A model generated the notes under the pieces. That model saw nothing but the letters and a program-made list of their open reading frames with translations, was not told where the DNA came from and searched no databases. A program made the position numbers and the translations under genes. Below are positions 34,530-43,773 of a DNA stretch of 59,233 nucleotides, one piece after another. The stretch comes from Bacillota bacterium (GTDB lineage Bacteria; Bacillota; Clostridia; Christensenellales; UBA3700): NCBI GenBank assembly GCA_023396095.1, contig JAEWXG010000025.1, positions 1 to 59,233 on the forward strand. Reading direction: 5' to 3'. The stretch's first letter is position 1, and each line of letters begins with the position of its first letter.

Positions 34530-35919
34530 TAGTTTCATCTCCAATTTCTTGTCTCTTTTTTTGTTTATTTTCCAAAAATTTAATTTGCCCTTCCTTAGTT
34601 CTAAGTCTTGGATTGTATGCGCTCAATTTATATAGTTCTGCTAAAACTTCTTTGATTTCTGCTTCCTTAAATCCATAAGCAAGACAATCATTACCATTAA
34701 TATAGAAATCTTGATATCTAAATGGAATTTTATCTGCAATCATTTTTTGCTTGATCGCTTTAAAATGGTCAATAATTTTTCTCCATTCATCATTTTTGCT
34801 ATATGTCTTATATAATGCCTCTTTAAGTGACATTAAATCATCAAAAATAGTTTGGTTAGTCCTTATAAAATCAATTAACTTATTATCTTTTACTTCACCG
34901 TTGTAATTATAGAAACATTCTCTAACTAACTTAGAGTTATAAAAAACTTCCTCTTTTGGAAACATCAACCCCTTTTCCCCTAATAGATTTACAACCTCAT
35001 TCGCACTATTAATTTCATGCCCATAAATAGTGTTCATTTTACTTAATTGATAAGGCTTCCCAACATTATGTAAGAGTGCTGCTATTCTAACTTTTGACTC
35101 CGCATATGAGTAAGCGTTAATAGCCATATCCAACAAAGTTTGATCAGTGTTTCCTTCTTTTATTTTAGATAATTCTAAGATACTTGGCAGTATATATTTC
35201 ATAGCCCCTATTTCAAACAACATCTTGAGACCTTTTATGTGACTATCCTTTGCACTATATCCAGGATACTTTTGATCAGCGCAAATTATTCTTCTGAATT
35301 CATCTCTAATCCTTTCTTTGCTAATTCCAGCAATCAAGTCTACATTTTCCTTAGCCCCATCATATGTTTTAGGATCAATATTGAAATTCAATTCAACAGC
35401 TTGACGCACCATACGTAAAATTCTTAAAGGGTCCTCTCCAAAAATAATATTAGGATTTCTAGTCGCACTAATCACCTTTTCTTTAATCGTCTTCATCCCA
35501 CCTAATGGATCCACCGGCACTCCTTTCAAAATGTCATAGTATACAGCATTGCATTTAAAATCCCTTCTTTCCGCGTCAATATTAATATTTTTCGTAAAGT
35601 TAACAGATACCGGGGAATGAAGCCCCGATCCAATTCTATATGAATCTTCTCTAAACGAAGTAAATTCATATTTTTCTTTTCCGTCAATTGTCTCTATTAA
35701 CAACGTCCCAAATCTTTTATAGGAAGCAACTATTTTAAAACATGTCCCAGCTAAAAGCCTTTCAACTTCCATAGTTGATAAATCTGCACAAACATCAATA
35801 TCATCTCTGCCATCATTAATTCCAAGAAGTGTGTTTCTAACGATCCCTCCAACAAGATAAAGGGTCCCCCTTTGAGATAATATCTCTGCCAACAAAATTA
35901 ACTTTTCTGTAATCTTCAT
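34510..35919 (-). CDS. cca: CCA-adding tRNA nucleotidyltransferase
   Basis: A 469-residue class II nucleotidyltransferase that builds or repairs the tRNA 3' CCA end. The catalytic head has YLVGGIVRNTLLGIND and DDIDVCADL (DxD metal pair near residue 40), then KRFGTLLIE, RRDFKCNAVYYD, FGEDPLRILRMVRQAVEL and the neck. The later HD-type region reads AALLHNVGKP, with Asn in place of the metal-binding Asp, so that domain is probably inactive. It lies three bases after hpt. Confidence 0.9.
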   Translation of the reverse strand: MKITEKLILLAEILSQRGTLYLVGGIVRNTLLGINDGRDDIDVCADLSTMEVERLLAGTCFKIVASYKRFGTLLIETIDGKEKYEFTSFREDSYRIGSGLHSPVSVNFTKNINIDAERRDFKCNAVYYDILKGVPVDPLGGMKTIKEKVISATRNPNIIFGEDPLRILRMVRQAVELNFNIDPKTYDGAKENVDLIAGISKERIRDEFRRIICADQKYPGYSAKDSHIKGLKMLFEIGAMKYILPSILELSKIKEGNTDQTLLDMAINAYSYAESKVRIAALLHNVGKPYQLSKMNTIYGHEINSANEVVNLLGEKGLMFPKEEVFYNSKLVRECFYNYNGEVKDNKLIDFIRTNQTIFDDLMSLKEALYKTYSKNDEWRKIIDHFKAIKQKMIADKIPFRYQDFYINGNDCLAYGFKEAEIKEVLAELYKLSAYNPRLRTKEGQIKFLENKQKKRQEIGDETNDDIRS

Positions 35920-35922
35920 GTT

Positions 35923-36471
35923 TTACTTCGTATAAACCTCCGGCTTTAAAATATAAATTGAATCCAAATTTCTAAATCTTTCTGCATAATCTAGCCCAAA
36001 TCCAACCACAAATTCATTTGGAATTTTAAATCCTACATAATCCCCTTCAATTTCAACTTTTCTTCTTTCTGGTTTGTCGAGTAATGCACATATTTTTAAA
36101 GATTTAGGATTTCTTTGTAAAAATAAATTTTTTAAATAGGTCAATGTATATCCTGAGTCTATTATATCTTCTACTATAATCACATCCTTTCCCTCTATTC
36201 TCTCATTTAAGTCTTTTACAACTTTAACTTCTCCACTTGATGTTGCGTCTGACCCATAACTCGAAATTGCCATAAAATCTATTTCTATAGGCAAGTTAAT
36301 CTTTCTTACTAAATCTGAAAAAAAGAGAAAAGCTCCTCTTAAGATGCAAACCATTAATATCTTTTTTCCTTTATATTCCTTTTCAATTTGCAAAGCAAGT
36401 TCACTGATTTTTCTATCAATCTCTTCCTTTGTAATTAAAACTCTCTTCATATTGTCTAATACATTACCCAT
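35923..36471 (-). CDS. hpt: hypoxanthine phosphoribosyltransferase
   Basis: A 182-residue purine salvage enzyme. The PRPP-binding loop is VIIVEDIIDSGYTLTYL (about residues 97-113), the PPi loop region is VCILRGAFLF (near 41) and the base-contacting segment is FVVGFGLDYAERFRNL (near 153). It forms IMP and GMP from hypoxanthine and guanine. It sits directly after tilS (six-base gap), the conserved Bacillota order tilS-hpt, but ftsH does not follow here. Confidence 0.95.
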   Translation of the reverse strand: MGNVLDNMKRVLITKEEIDRKISELALQIEKEYKGKKILMVCILRGAFLFFSDLVRKINLPIEIDFMAISSYGSDATSSGEVKVVKDLNERIEGKDVIIVEDIIDSGYTLTYLKNLFLQRNPKSLKICALLDKPERRKVEIEGDYVGFKIPNEFVVGFGLDYAERFRNLDSIYILKPEVYTK

Positions 36472-36477
36472 CTGTTT

Positions 36478-37866
36478 TTACTCCTTTTTTTCTATTATTA
36501 CTTTCACTATTCTTTTTGTACTATCTGTAATTTTTACCGTAATAGATTGCTCTATTCCTATCACTATACTTATCACATTATCATAAGCAACAACGTATAA
36601 CTTATCTCTCTCATCATGTGGTATTTTCTTCTTTGTCAAATAATCAGATAATGACATTGTATAACCTGCAAAATTAGTAAAAATGTCATCTTGTTTTCTT
36701 CTTCTAATAACACTCCCTTTTGGAATCTTATCTAAATCAACATATATCCCATCTTTATAATCTGTTACATTATGCACTTCTAAAAATTTAATAAAGTCAT
36801 CTTTTCTTTCAAACTTTCCTACCTGGAAATCTTCACTATAATTATCAACTGGCTTATACTCATAAAGCTTTATATAATCATATGCTTTAAGAGCAATAAT
36901 TCCATGTGGCAAATTTATTTGCTTACCATTGTTTTTATATTTTAATTGACATATCTGCTCTATATTAGAACTCGTAAAATCAATATCAGACTTTAATTTA
37001 TTAAGAGCTATTTTAATAATATCACCAGCAAAATCTTCATATTCGCTTAATTTCTTCACATCAATTAAAACCGCATCTTTATCAACTATGAGCACCTTTT
37101 CTGCATATTTATCTAAAATCCCGTAAATTGAGCGCATATTTTTTGATAATTTTAAAATAGATGTATCTAAGTTCATAACGCGAGTTTTTATTAATGGAAT
37201 AACTTTATTTCTTAAAAAATTTCTTGTGTAACAGTCATCGCTATTACTATCATCATTCCTAAATGGCAACTCAATAATTTTAGCATAATGTTCAATAGTC
37301 TCTCTGGTCGTATAAATTAAAGGCCTAATTATATAGCCATCTTGATACGACATCCCAAGTAAACCCTTTACTCCAGATCCGCGGAAAATATGCATTAAAA
37401 CACTTTCTGTTAAATCATTCAAATTATGTGCTAAAAGAACATATTTTCTTTCATTTTTCCAAATATCCGCATAGTACTTATGTCGCAAATCTCTAGCGGC
37501 CTGCTCTATTCCCATCGATTCTTCTTCTGCATGTTTTAAAACATCTAAAGAAATGGTCTTGCATTCTATCTCAAATTTATTACAAAATTCAGAAACTAGA
37601 AAACTATCTAAAATGGACGCCTCACCTCTTAAGCCATGTTCAAAATTGATAACATTAAACTTAATTCCGTACTTTTTTTGAAAAACGAGAAAACTGACTA
37701 ACATTACCATTGAATCAACTCCACCACTTACTGATAAAGTGACTCCTTTTTTATATAACTCATTAAATTCTGTTAGAAGTTTCCCACACAAAATGTCATC
37801 AAAGGATTCTTTGAATTTTAAAATTTCGCTAGTAATATCGTCACTCGTCCTCATATAACTGCACAT
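36478..37866 (-). CDS. tilS: tRNA(Ile)-lysidine synthase
   Basis: A 462-residue N-type ATP pyrophosphatase. SGGVDS is at residues 47-52, followed by FEHGLRGEASILDS, LAHNLNDLTESVLMHIFRGS and the C-terminal substrate domain. It converts cytidine 34 of tRNA-Ile(CAU) to lysidine so that AUA is read as isoleucine. It heads a train of nine or more minus-strand genes. Its -10 box is only eight bases from the ATG and no Shine-Dalgarno is visible, so translation may be leaderless or start at a later Met (37854). Confidence 0.93.
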   Translation of the reverse strand: MCSYMRTSDDITSEILKFKESFDDILCGKLLTEFNELYKKGVTLSVSGGVDSMVMLVSFLVFQKKYGIKFNVINFEHGLRGEASILDSFLVSEFCNKFEIECKTISLDVLKHAEEESMGIEQAARDLRHKYYADIWKNERKYVLLAHNLNDLTESVLMHIFRGSGVKGLLGMSYQDGYIIRPLIYTTRETIEHYAKIIELPFRNDDSNSDDCYTRNFLRNKVIPLIKTRVMNLDTSILKLSKNMRSIYGILDKYAEKVLIVDKDAVLIDVKKLSEYEDFAGDIIKIALNKLKSDIDFTSSNIEQICQLKYKNNGKQINLPHGIIALKAYDYIKLYEYKPVDNYSEDFQVGKFERKDDFIKFLEVHNVTDYKDGIYVDLDKIPKGSVIRRRKQDDIFTNFAGYTMSLSDYLTKKKIPHDERDKLYVVAYDNVISIVIGIEQSITVKITDSTKRIVKVIIEKKE

Positions 37867-38216
37867 TACAATAATTATAATGAATATAAATTAAAAAGTA
37901 AATTTTACCATTATCAAATGAAAGCATTCTTTTTTTATTTTATGTCAAGACTATCCTATATATTGTTTAATATACAATCTGAAATTATTTTATAATCTTA
38001 TTTAAATCGCATTTTTCTTAAAAAATAACTTTCTAAAAAAATTTTAATATTTGAATAATAAAAATATAGTTTATATGTATATATATTTTTACTTTTAGTT
38101 TCTAAAATCATTATTTAATATTATCATTTCTCACATAATATATTAAGCATAAAAATTAATTAAATTGTGTTTTGTGTTTGTATTTGATATACTAATTTTG
38201 AACTTAGGAAACTAAT
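37867..38216. promoter_or_regulatory. AT-rich divergent intergenic region with the tilS promoter
   Basis: No gene is seen in 350 bases. For tilS, TTTACT (37902-37897) and TATAAT (37879-37874) are separated by 17 bases on the minus strand. For the plus-strand gene at 38217, a TATACT lies near 38186 without a clear -35. AGGAAA precedes the start by seven bases. Confidence 0.5.
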
Positions 38217-39899
38217 ATGAAAGAAAAAATAATGACTCCCACTCAAATATGGGGAAATTACGATCCAAATAAACAACCACTTGAACCAACCATACTAAAA
38301 ATCGTTGAAGATAACAACACGGTTACTAAGTATTTATCTTTCACGGCTGAGAGCACATTGGATGGCAAAGTTATAGCTATTGCTACTCTTATGTATAAAA
38401 AGAATGCAAAATCTAAAATGCCAGCTGTATTAATATGTTCAAGCGATGCTAAGGAGCATCAAATTGGTCAATTAACTAGTTTGATTGATGCTGGTTTTAT
38501 TGTTGCTACATTTGATTATGCAGGCAAAGAGCAGGGAAAAGAATTTTTTACCAAATACCCACCAAGTTTAGCTTTTTGCAATGTTAACGCATCAGCTGCT
38601 CCATCAGAGCTGCAAGAAAATAATGATGCATCTATATATCATTGGACAATTATAGCCAGACGTACAATCTCAATATTATGCCAAGAGCCATTATGTGATT
38701 CTAACAATATTGGGATAATTGGAATATTAACTGCAACCGACATTATGTGGCAAGTGGCTGCAACTGATAATAGAATTAAAACTTGTATTCCTATTCTCAA
38801 TTTCGGCTGGCAACAAGAATCTAACTTACTTGCACGAAATATCGAAGAAAATTCTTTATCATATAACGACTATATATCAAAAATTGGCTTTGCTGTTGAG
38901 TCTTACATAGGACTTGTAAAGTGTGATACACTTTTCGTAGGAGCAACACATAGTATGCTAACTTCAATAGATAAAATTGAAGATACTATTAATCGTCTAC
39001 CAAAAACAATAACCAAAACAACTTGCATTACCGTAGGAAACGATTCTCACCTAGGCAATGCATCTTTGCCTACTATCATTTATTGGTTAAAAACGATTTT
39101 GATGCGCTCTAAAGGAGTTTTCCCAACAGAACCATTATTAAATATAACTGTTAATAAAAAACAAGAAATAGAATTCAATATAACATATGATAAGTCGCAA
39201 AAAATTGATAATATCCAATTATTTATATCAGATGGAGAACAAAATCCAATTTTAAGAAACTGGCACTCAAGTCAAGTCCCAATGGACGAAAGTAACACCG
39301 CCTCATTTAAATATATACCAACAGATAATGCCACTGATATTTTTGCCTTCGTCAATGTAAATTATAAAAATGGATTTACAGTATCATCCAATTTTAAAAC
39401 TTTTAACACTCTTACAAATACAAATATCAAAAAAATACCGTTAGTGCCTTCAAGAATTATTTTTGATAGCAATTCTTCTATTGAATCATTTTTGCCACAG
39501 TCAAAAAAATTGTTTTCAATAAAAGAAGATGTTGTAAAAAAGTACGGTCCTTATAATATTTATGGAGCTTCTACAGATCAACCAATACTCACAACTTACA
39601 TTATTGGAGATTCTCTCTACAGAGGGCAAAAAAATTATCTATTACATATTGATTTTTATTCGCCGGTAGATAAGACTGTAAAAATTTCTCTACAATATAT
39701 GGATTTAGAAACAAATACAATTTTACAATATGTAACAGATATAAATATTAAAGATACTGGTGAATGGCAATCGTGTCTATTCTCTAAAGAGGACTTTAAA
39801 GAAGATGCTAATAAAACATTACCAGATTGGGAAAACGTTAAAGCGATTACTTTTACTAATATTGAAAATGTAATAATTAATAACATATTATGGGTATAA
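38217..39899 (+). CDS. alpha/beta-hydrolase-fold protein, probably without catalytic nucleophile
   Basis: A 560-residue cytosolic protein. Residues about 50-300 follow the acetyl-xylan-esterase/dienelactone-hydrolase layout: PAVLICSSDA, ATFDYAGKEQGKEFF, then DSNNIGIIGILTATDIMWQV followed by AATDNRIKTCIPI. In active relatives the elbow is GxSxG; here it is GILTA, so the serine is replaced by leucine. The acid-bearing segment is GATHSML, without a clear Asp. A histidine remains in GNDSHLGN. The C-terminal 250 residues look like two beta domains. No signal peptide is seen. It lies four bases before a signal peptidase gene, suggesting one transcript. A binding or scaffold role is possible. Confidence 0.5.
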   Translation: MKEKIMTPTQIWGNYDPNKQPLEPTILKIVEDNNTVTKYLSFTAESTLDGKVIAIATLMYKKNAKSKMPAVLICSSDAKEHQIGQLTSLIDAGFIVATFDYAGKEQGKEFFTKYPPSLAFCNVNASAAPSELQENNDASIYHWTIIARRTISILCQEPLCDSNNIGIIGILTATDIMWQVAATDNRIKTCIPILNFGWQQESNLLARNIEENSLSYNDYISKIGFAVESYIGLVKCDTLFVGATHSMLTSIDKIEDTINRLPKTITKTTCITVGNDSHLGNASLPTIIYWLKTILMRSKGVFPTEPLLNITVNKKQEIEFNITYDKSQKIDNIQLFISDGEQNPILRNWHSSQVPMDESNTASFKYIPTDNATDIFAFVNVNYKNGFTVSSNFKTFNTLTNTNIKKIPLVPSRIIFDSNSSIESFLPQSKKLFSIKEDVVKKYGPYNIYGASTDQPILTTYIIGDSLYRGQKNYLLHIDFYSPVDKTVKISLQYMDLETNTILQYVTDINIKDTGEWQSCLFSKEDFKEDANKTLPDWENVKAITFTNIENVIINNILWV

Positions 39900-39903
39900 T
39901 CAG

Positions 39904-40371
39904 ATGAAAAAAGATAAAATTATTTCAATATTGCTTGGCTTTTTTGTTCTTATAATTTTAATACTAACAATTTTATTTTCAACAGTTTCAAAGCCAGCAA
40001 AAGTTATAGGTCAGTCAATGGAGCCCACTTTGCATAATGGTCAAATTATAACGATTAACAAAATGCATAAATCTTTACAACAAGGTGACATTGTAGTTTT
40101 TATAAAGCAAAACAGTGCCTCAAATAAAAAGGTTGTTAAACGAGTTATTGCCCTTGAAGGTCAGACAGTTGAATTTAAAAATGGCAATGTTTATGTTGAT
40201 GGCCAAATTTATGACTATGTAGGAAAATCTCAAATAGAACCAACATATAATAAAATTGTTTTGATTCCAGAAGACCATTTTTTTGCCTTAGGCGATAACT
40301 GGTCAAATAGCATTGACTCTAGAGAATATGGCCCTGTAAACTATAAACAGTTAATTGGCATTATGAATTAA
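39904..40371 (+). CDS. lepB: signal peptidase I
   Basis: A 155-residue type I signal peptidase anchored by one N-terminal membrane helix (about residues 6-28) with the active domain outside. The catalytic serine is Ser38 in GQSMEPTL. The general base lysine is Lys79 in KKVVKRVIAL. The C-terminal box is GDNWSNSIDSREYGPV. It removes signal peptides from exported proteins. The size is at the short end of the Gram-positive type. It is coupled to the hydrolase-like gene four bases upstream rather than to a secretion operon, so it may be a secondary peptidase. Confidence 0.93.
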   Translation: MKKDKIISILLGFFVLIILILTILFSTVSKPAKVIGQSMEPTLHNGQIITINKMHKSLQQGDIVVFIKQNSASNKKVVKRVIALEGQTVEFKNGNVYVDGQIYDYVGKSQIEPTYNKIVLIPEDHFFALGDNWSNSIDSREYGPVNYKQLIGIMN

Positions 40372-40388
40372 AAAATATTTAATATAAA

Positions 40389-40412
40389 AAAACTTGGCGC
40401 AAACCAAGTTTT
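40389..40412. terminator. bidirectional terminator between lepB and rpsR
   Basis: AAAACTTGG (40389-40397) pairs with CCAAGTTTT (40404-40412), a 9-bp stem with a six-base loop, A-rich before and T-rich after. The two genes converge here. Confidence 0.8.
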
Positions 40413-40449
40413 TATTTTATAAATAATAAATATTTTATATATTACTTTT

Positions 40450-40698
40450 CTAGTCAGCTTTATATGGCAATAATCCCATTACTCTAGCTCTTTTAATTGC
40501 TTCAGCTAGAACTCTTTGGTGTTTTGCACATACAGCACTTACTCTTCTAGGTAAAATTTTACCTTTTTCTGTAATATATTTCTTTAACTTTGCAACATCT
40601 TTATAGTCTATTTCTTCAACGTGATCTACGCAAAATTGACAAACTTTTTTCTTTTGTTGCATTTTCTTAAATCCTGTAGATTTTCTTTTCTCTTCCAT
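40450..40698 (-). CDS. rpsR: 30S ribosomal protein bS18
   Basis: An 82-residue bS18. The core reads IDYKDVAKLKKYITEKGKIL followed by PRRVSAVCAKHQRVLAEAIK and RARVMGLLPY, the near-universal family pattern. The N-terminal CQFC pair is the zinc-binding variant. It binds bS6 in the 30S platform. It is last in rpsF-ssb-rpsR, with rplI absent from its usual place. Confidence 0.97.
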   Translation of the reverse strand: MEEKRKSTGFKKMQQKKKVCQFCVDHVEEIDYKDVAKLKKYITEKGKILPRRVSAVCAKHQRVLAEAIKRARVMGLLPYKAD

Positions 40699-40717
40699 TT
40701 TTTATTCCTCCATTAGA

Positions 40718-41116
40718 TTAAAATGGCATCTCTTCTGGCATATCAACTTCTTCAAGACCATTATTTCTATCATTATCTTTGTCTTTAATTTGTTCATCTG
40801 TTGTAGCATCTTTTTTAGACAAAAAATCAATTTCTTGAACTACAATATCTATTGCCGTTTTCTTTGATCCATCAGCCCCTTCATAGTTTCGCATCTGTAT
40901 TGTTCCTAATACAGCTATCTTTGATCCTTTCTTAGTATATTTATTACAAGCTTCAGCCTGTTTTCCCCAAACTGACAAATTGAAAAAATCAGTTGTTGGT
41001 TCTTTAGAAAATGGTCTTGATACCGCTAAATAAAGTCTGCACAATTGTCTGTCAGCTCCTACGATTGTAAACTCTGGATCTTTTGCTAAATTTCCGATTA
41101 ATACCACTTTGTTCAT
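40718..41116 (-). CDS. ssb: single-stranded DNA-binding protein
   Basis: A 132-residue SSB. The OB fold starts MNKVVLIGNLAKDPEFTIVG and includes TDFFNLSVWGKQAEACNKYT and GSKIAVLGTIQMRNYEGADG. The acidic tail ends VDMPEEMPF, the protein-interaction tip. It coats single-stranded DNA in replication and repair. It lies between rpsF and rpsR, the conserved order. Confidence 0.97.
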   Translation of the reverse strand: MNKVVLIGNLAKDPEFTIVGADRQLCRLYLAVSRPFSKEPTTDFFNLSVWGKQAEACNKYTKKGSKIAVLGTIQMRNYEGADGSKKTAIDIVVQEIDFLSKKDATTDEQIKDKDNDRNNGLEEVDMPEEMPF

Positions 41117-41142
41117 TTAATTTTTCCTCTCAATTTGATTTT

Positions 41143-41424
41143 TTACTTTTTTAAAATCATGCATCTGTAAGTTTCACTCATGTTACGAATTTGACGGTTA
41201 ATTTCTTCAGGCAATTCAGCTGGCCCTTCAAAATTCATTAAAACATAATATCCTTCTTTTTGGTCGTTGATTAAGTAAGCAAATTTTTTTGTCCCCCACT
41301 TATCTTCACTTAGGATATTTCCGCCATTTGATGTAACAATATTGTTTATTCTATCTACTACACTTTGTTTATCTTCATCAGATAGTCTATTGTCAACAAT
41401 ATATAGAATTTCGTACTTGTTCAT
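41143..41424 (-). CDS. rpsF: 30S ribosomal protein bS6
   Basis: A 93-residue bS6. It begins MNKYEILYIVDNRLSDEDKQ and has the typical WGTKKFAYLINDQKEGYYVL, then PEEINRQIRNMSETYRCMIL. GGAGGTGCGAG precedes the ATG. It is first gene of rpsF-ssb-rpsR. Two small hairpins lie in its leader (41449-41480). Confidence 0.97.
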   Translation of the reverse strand: MNKYEILYIVDNRLSDEDKQSVVDRINNIVTSNGGNILSEDKWGTKKFAYLINDQKEGYYVLMNFEGPAELPEEINRQIRNMSETYRCMILKK

Positions 41425-41448
41425 CTCGCACCTCCTTTTGGTCTTTTG

Positions 41449-41480
41449 TCTACGTTAAGTAGAAAGGATAGTTTTCTATC
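41449..41480 (-). promoter_or_regulatory. two small hairpins in the rpsF leader
   Basis: GATAG-TTTT-CTATC (41467-41480) and TCTAC-GTTAA-GTAGA (41449-41463) lie 25-55 bases upstream of rpsF. The leader of this operon is autoregulated by bS6:bS18 in many bacteria, but I cannot match the known bS18-binding motif here, so function is open. Confidence 0.3.
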
Positions 41481-41560
41481 GCTTTGTTATTTTAGCATTA
41501 TAATTTATCTAAGTCTATTAATATAATGCCTGTTTTTGTATGGCAAAGTAAAAGAAAATT

Positions 41561-41581
41561 TGCTTTTTAAAAAACAAAGCA
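41561..41581. terminator. weak terminator downstream of the metal ATPase gene
   Basis: TGCTTT (41561-41566) pairs with AAAGCA (41576-41581), with T-rich DNA on both sides. It is 113 bases past the ATPase stop. Confidence 0.3.
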
Positions 41582-41693
41582 TTTTTTCACTTATCTTTTA
41601 AGCAAAATGAACTACTATGATAAACTAGCGGCTTCGCTTAAAAAACATTTTTTAAGATATTTCATCTGCTTTTCAACATCTTCATATGAAAAA

Positions 41694-43574
41694 TTATCTT
41701 ATAAATCTATTCTCTTTTTTTGATAATACAACTCTTAATGAATTCATTATAGCAAGCAATGTAACCCCAACATCAGCAAAAACCGCAACAACCATATTGA
41801 CATCAAAAAAGAATGCGAACATCAAAACTAACAACTTTATTATTATAGAAATTGTAATATTTTCAATTGCCACCTTCTTCGTCTTTTTACTAATTTCAAA
41901 AGCTTCCAAAAGCTTTGTGATTTCAGAAGATAATAATATAATATCCGCTGTTTTAATAGCTGCCGAATTATATTCCCCTCCTATCGCCACACCAACATCT
42001 GAAGATGCTAATGCTGGTCCATCATTTATTCCATCCCCAACATATACTACTCTCCTGCCGTCTCCTTGAATTTTTTTAATTTCTTCTGCCTTATCAATAG
42101 GCGTCAAATTTGCTTTATAATTCTTTAAGCCTAACTCATAAGAAACCTTACTAGCAGAGTTATCTTGATCTCCCGTTAAAATCATTATTTCATATTTATT
42201 TTTTTCTAGATATTCAATAACTTTTTTTGCTCCTTTTTGGACTCTATTCCCAATCTTTATGTTTCCTACATAGATTCCATCAACACTAACATATATCCTA
42301 TTAGAGCCATCTATCATACTAAAGTCGTCTTCTAAAATTATCCCTAAATAGTCAGCTTTACCTACTTTAACTAAGTGTCCCTTATATTCTACTTGAACAC
42401 CTAACCCTCCATCCTCCCTCATACTTTCAATTTCATTGAAATTAATTGAAATGTCTTTAAATTGTTTTTTTACACTTTCAGCTATAGGATGGTGCGAGTT
42501 AATTTCCGCGGCCAATAAATATTCCTTCAACAATTCTTCCTTGATCCCGTTAGTAACAACTTCTAAAATATTTATTTCGCCATCAGTTAATGTTCCAGTT
42601 TTATCAAAAGCAATCACTTTTATATACGACAATTTATCTAAATAATTTGCCCCTTTAAATATTATGTTTTTAGACGCAGCTTTTCCTATACCAGCAAAAT
42701 ATGCCAAAGGAATAGAAATAACTAATGCGCATGGGCAGGATGCTACTAAAAATAAAAGTGCTTTTTTGAGCCATATGTTAAATTCTTCTCTTCCACCAAG
42801 TATATATGATAAAATAAGCATACATATAACACTAATTAAAATAATTGGCGTATAATATTTAGCAAATTTATCAACAAATTTTTCTTTTGAAGATTTTCTC
42901 CCAACGGCCATATTGATTATATCGTTGATTTCTGTAATTTTAGAATTAGATAAGTCTGTTGTAGCAGATAATAGAATGTTTGAGTTTAAATTAATTGTCC
43001 CCGCAAATACAAAATCCCCCTTTTTAACTTCTCTCGGAATTTCTTCTCCAGTATATGAAGAAACATTAATTAGTCCCTTTCCTTCTTCTACCACTGAATC
43101 TACAGGTACCACTTCTCCAGGCGCAATAGAAATAACATCACCTTTCTCTATTTCAAAATTTTGCTTTTGTACAAGCTGATTATTTTTATATACGTTATAT
43201 ACAGTTCTTTTATCTTCAACAAATTTGTTTATTTTCTTTTCAGCCTTTTTAATGGCATAGTTTTGTAATATTACACCAATATTATAAAAAACTAAAACCA
43301 TGATTGCTTCTAAATACTCTTTAATTATTAGCGCTGCCACTATTGCTATAGACATCATTAAATATTCGCTGAAAATATTTTTAGCCGTAATTGACTTAAA
43401 TAGTTTGCATAAAACATCTTCCCATGCAAAAAATATAGCAATATAATATATCACCGTTAATGCAATAGCATCTCGCTTAAATTGAAATTGATATTCTAAA
43501 ATCAAATTGATTATCAATAAAAAAATAGCTATGAAATTTAATATTAATTTTTTATATTTTTTTAACGATAACAT
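41694..43574 (-). CDS. cadA: heavy-metal P1B-type ATPase (Cd/Zn/Co exporter type)
   Basis: A 626-residue P1B-type ATPase. It has membrane helices at the N-terminus, the actuator loop SSYTGEEIPREVKKGD, the transmembrane metal site ASCPCALVISIPLAY (CPC), the phosphorylation site DKTGTLTDG, HHPIAES and the hinge YVGDGINDGPALASSDVGVA. It lacks the usual fused N-terminal metal-binding domain, which is a separate gene just upstream (overlap of 23 bases). With a CadC-like repressor in front, export of Cd/Zn/Pb-class metals is most likely. CPC alone does not exclude other ions. Confidence 0.9.
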   Translation of the reverse strand: MLSLKKYKKLILNFIAIFLLIINLILEYQFQFKRDAIALTVIYYIAIFFAWEDVLCKLFKSITAKNIFSEYLMMSIAIVAALIIKEYLEAIMVLVFYNIGVILQNYAIKKAEKKINKFVEDKRTVYNVYKNNQLVQKQNFEIEKGDVISIAPGEVVPVDSVVEEGKGLINVSSYTGEEIPREVKKGDFVFAGTINLNSNILLSATTDLSNSKITEINDIINMAVGRKSSKEKFVDKFAKYYTPIILISVICMLILSYILGGREEFNIWLKKALLFLVASCPCALVISIPLAYFAGIGKAASKNIIFKGANYLDKLSYIKVIAFDKTGTLTDGEINILEVVTNGIKEELLKEYLLAAEINSHHPIAESVKKQFKDISINFNEIESMREDGGLGVQVEYKGHLVKVGKADYLGIILEDDFSMIDGSNRIYVSVDGIYVGNIKIGNRVQKGAKKVIEYLEKNKYEIMILTGDQDNSASKVSYELGLKNYKANLTPIDKAEEIKKIQGDGRRVVYVGDGINDGPALASSDVGVAIGGEYNSAAIKTADIILLSSEITKLLEAFEISKKTKKVAIENITISIIIKLLVLMFAFFFDVNMVVAVFADVGVTLLAIMNSLRVVLSKKENRFIR

Positions 43575-43773
43575 CTGGTTCTACTCCTTTTACAATATCA
43601 ATAATCTGATCAAGAACCTGGTTCTCCTTATCCTCTTCCTTAAGTTCAACATACATTGTTTTAGTAAAAAAATTTAATACTACATCGTCAACATATTTTA
43701 TTTTACTTACCTTATGATTAATTTTATTTGCGCAATTAGCACAACACAAATTATCTAATTTAACCTTTAGCAT
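43552..43773 (-). CDS. stand-alone heavy-metal-associated (HMA) domain protein
   Basis: A 73-residue ferredoxin-like HMA domain. The metal site is LCCANCANKI (Cys11 and Cys14, with a third cysteine at 10 in place of the usual methionine or aspartate). The pattern VDDVVLNFFTKTMYVELKEE is the second strand pair. It should bind a soft metal and pass it to the ATPase, whose own HMA domain is missing. GGAGGCGG precedes the ATG. It overlaps the repressor gene by 14 bases and the ATPase gene by 23. Confidence 0.85.
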   Translation of the reverse strand: MLKVKLDNLCCANCANKINHKVSKIKYVDDVVLNFFTKTMYVELKEEDKENQVLDQIIDIVKGVEPDVIVKKI

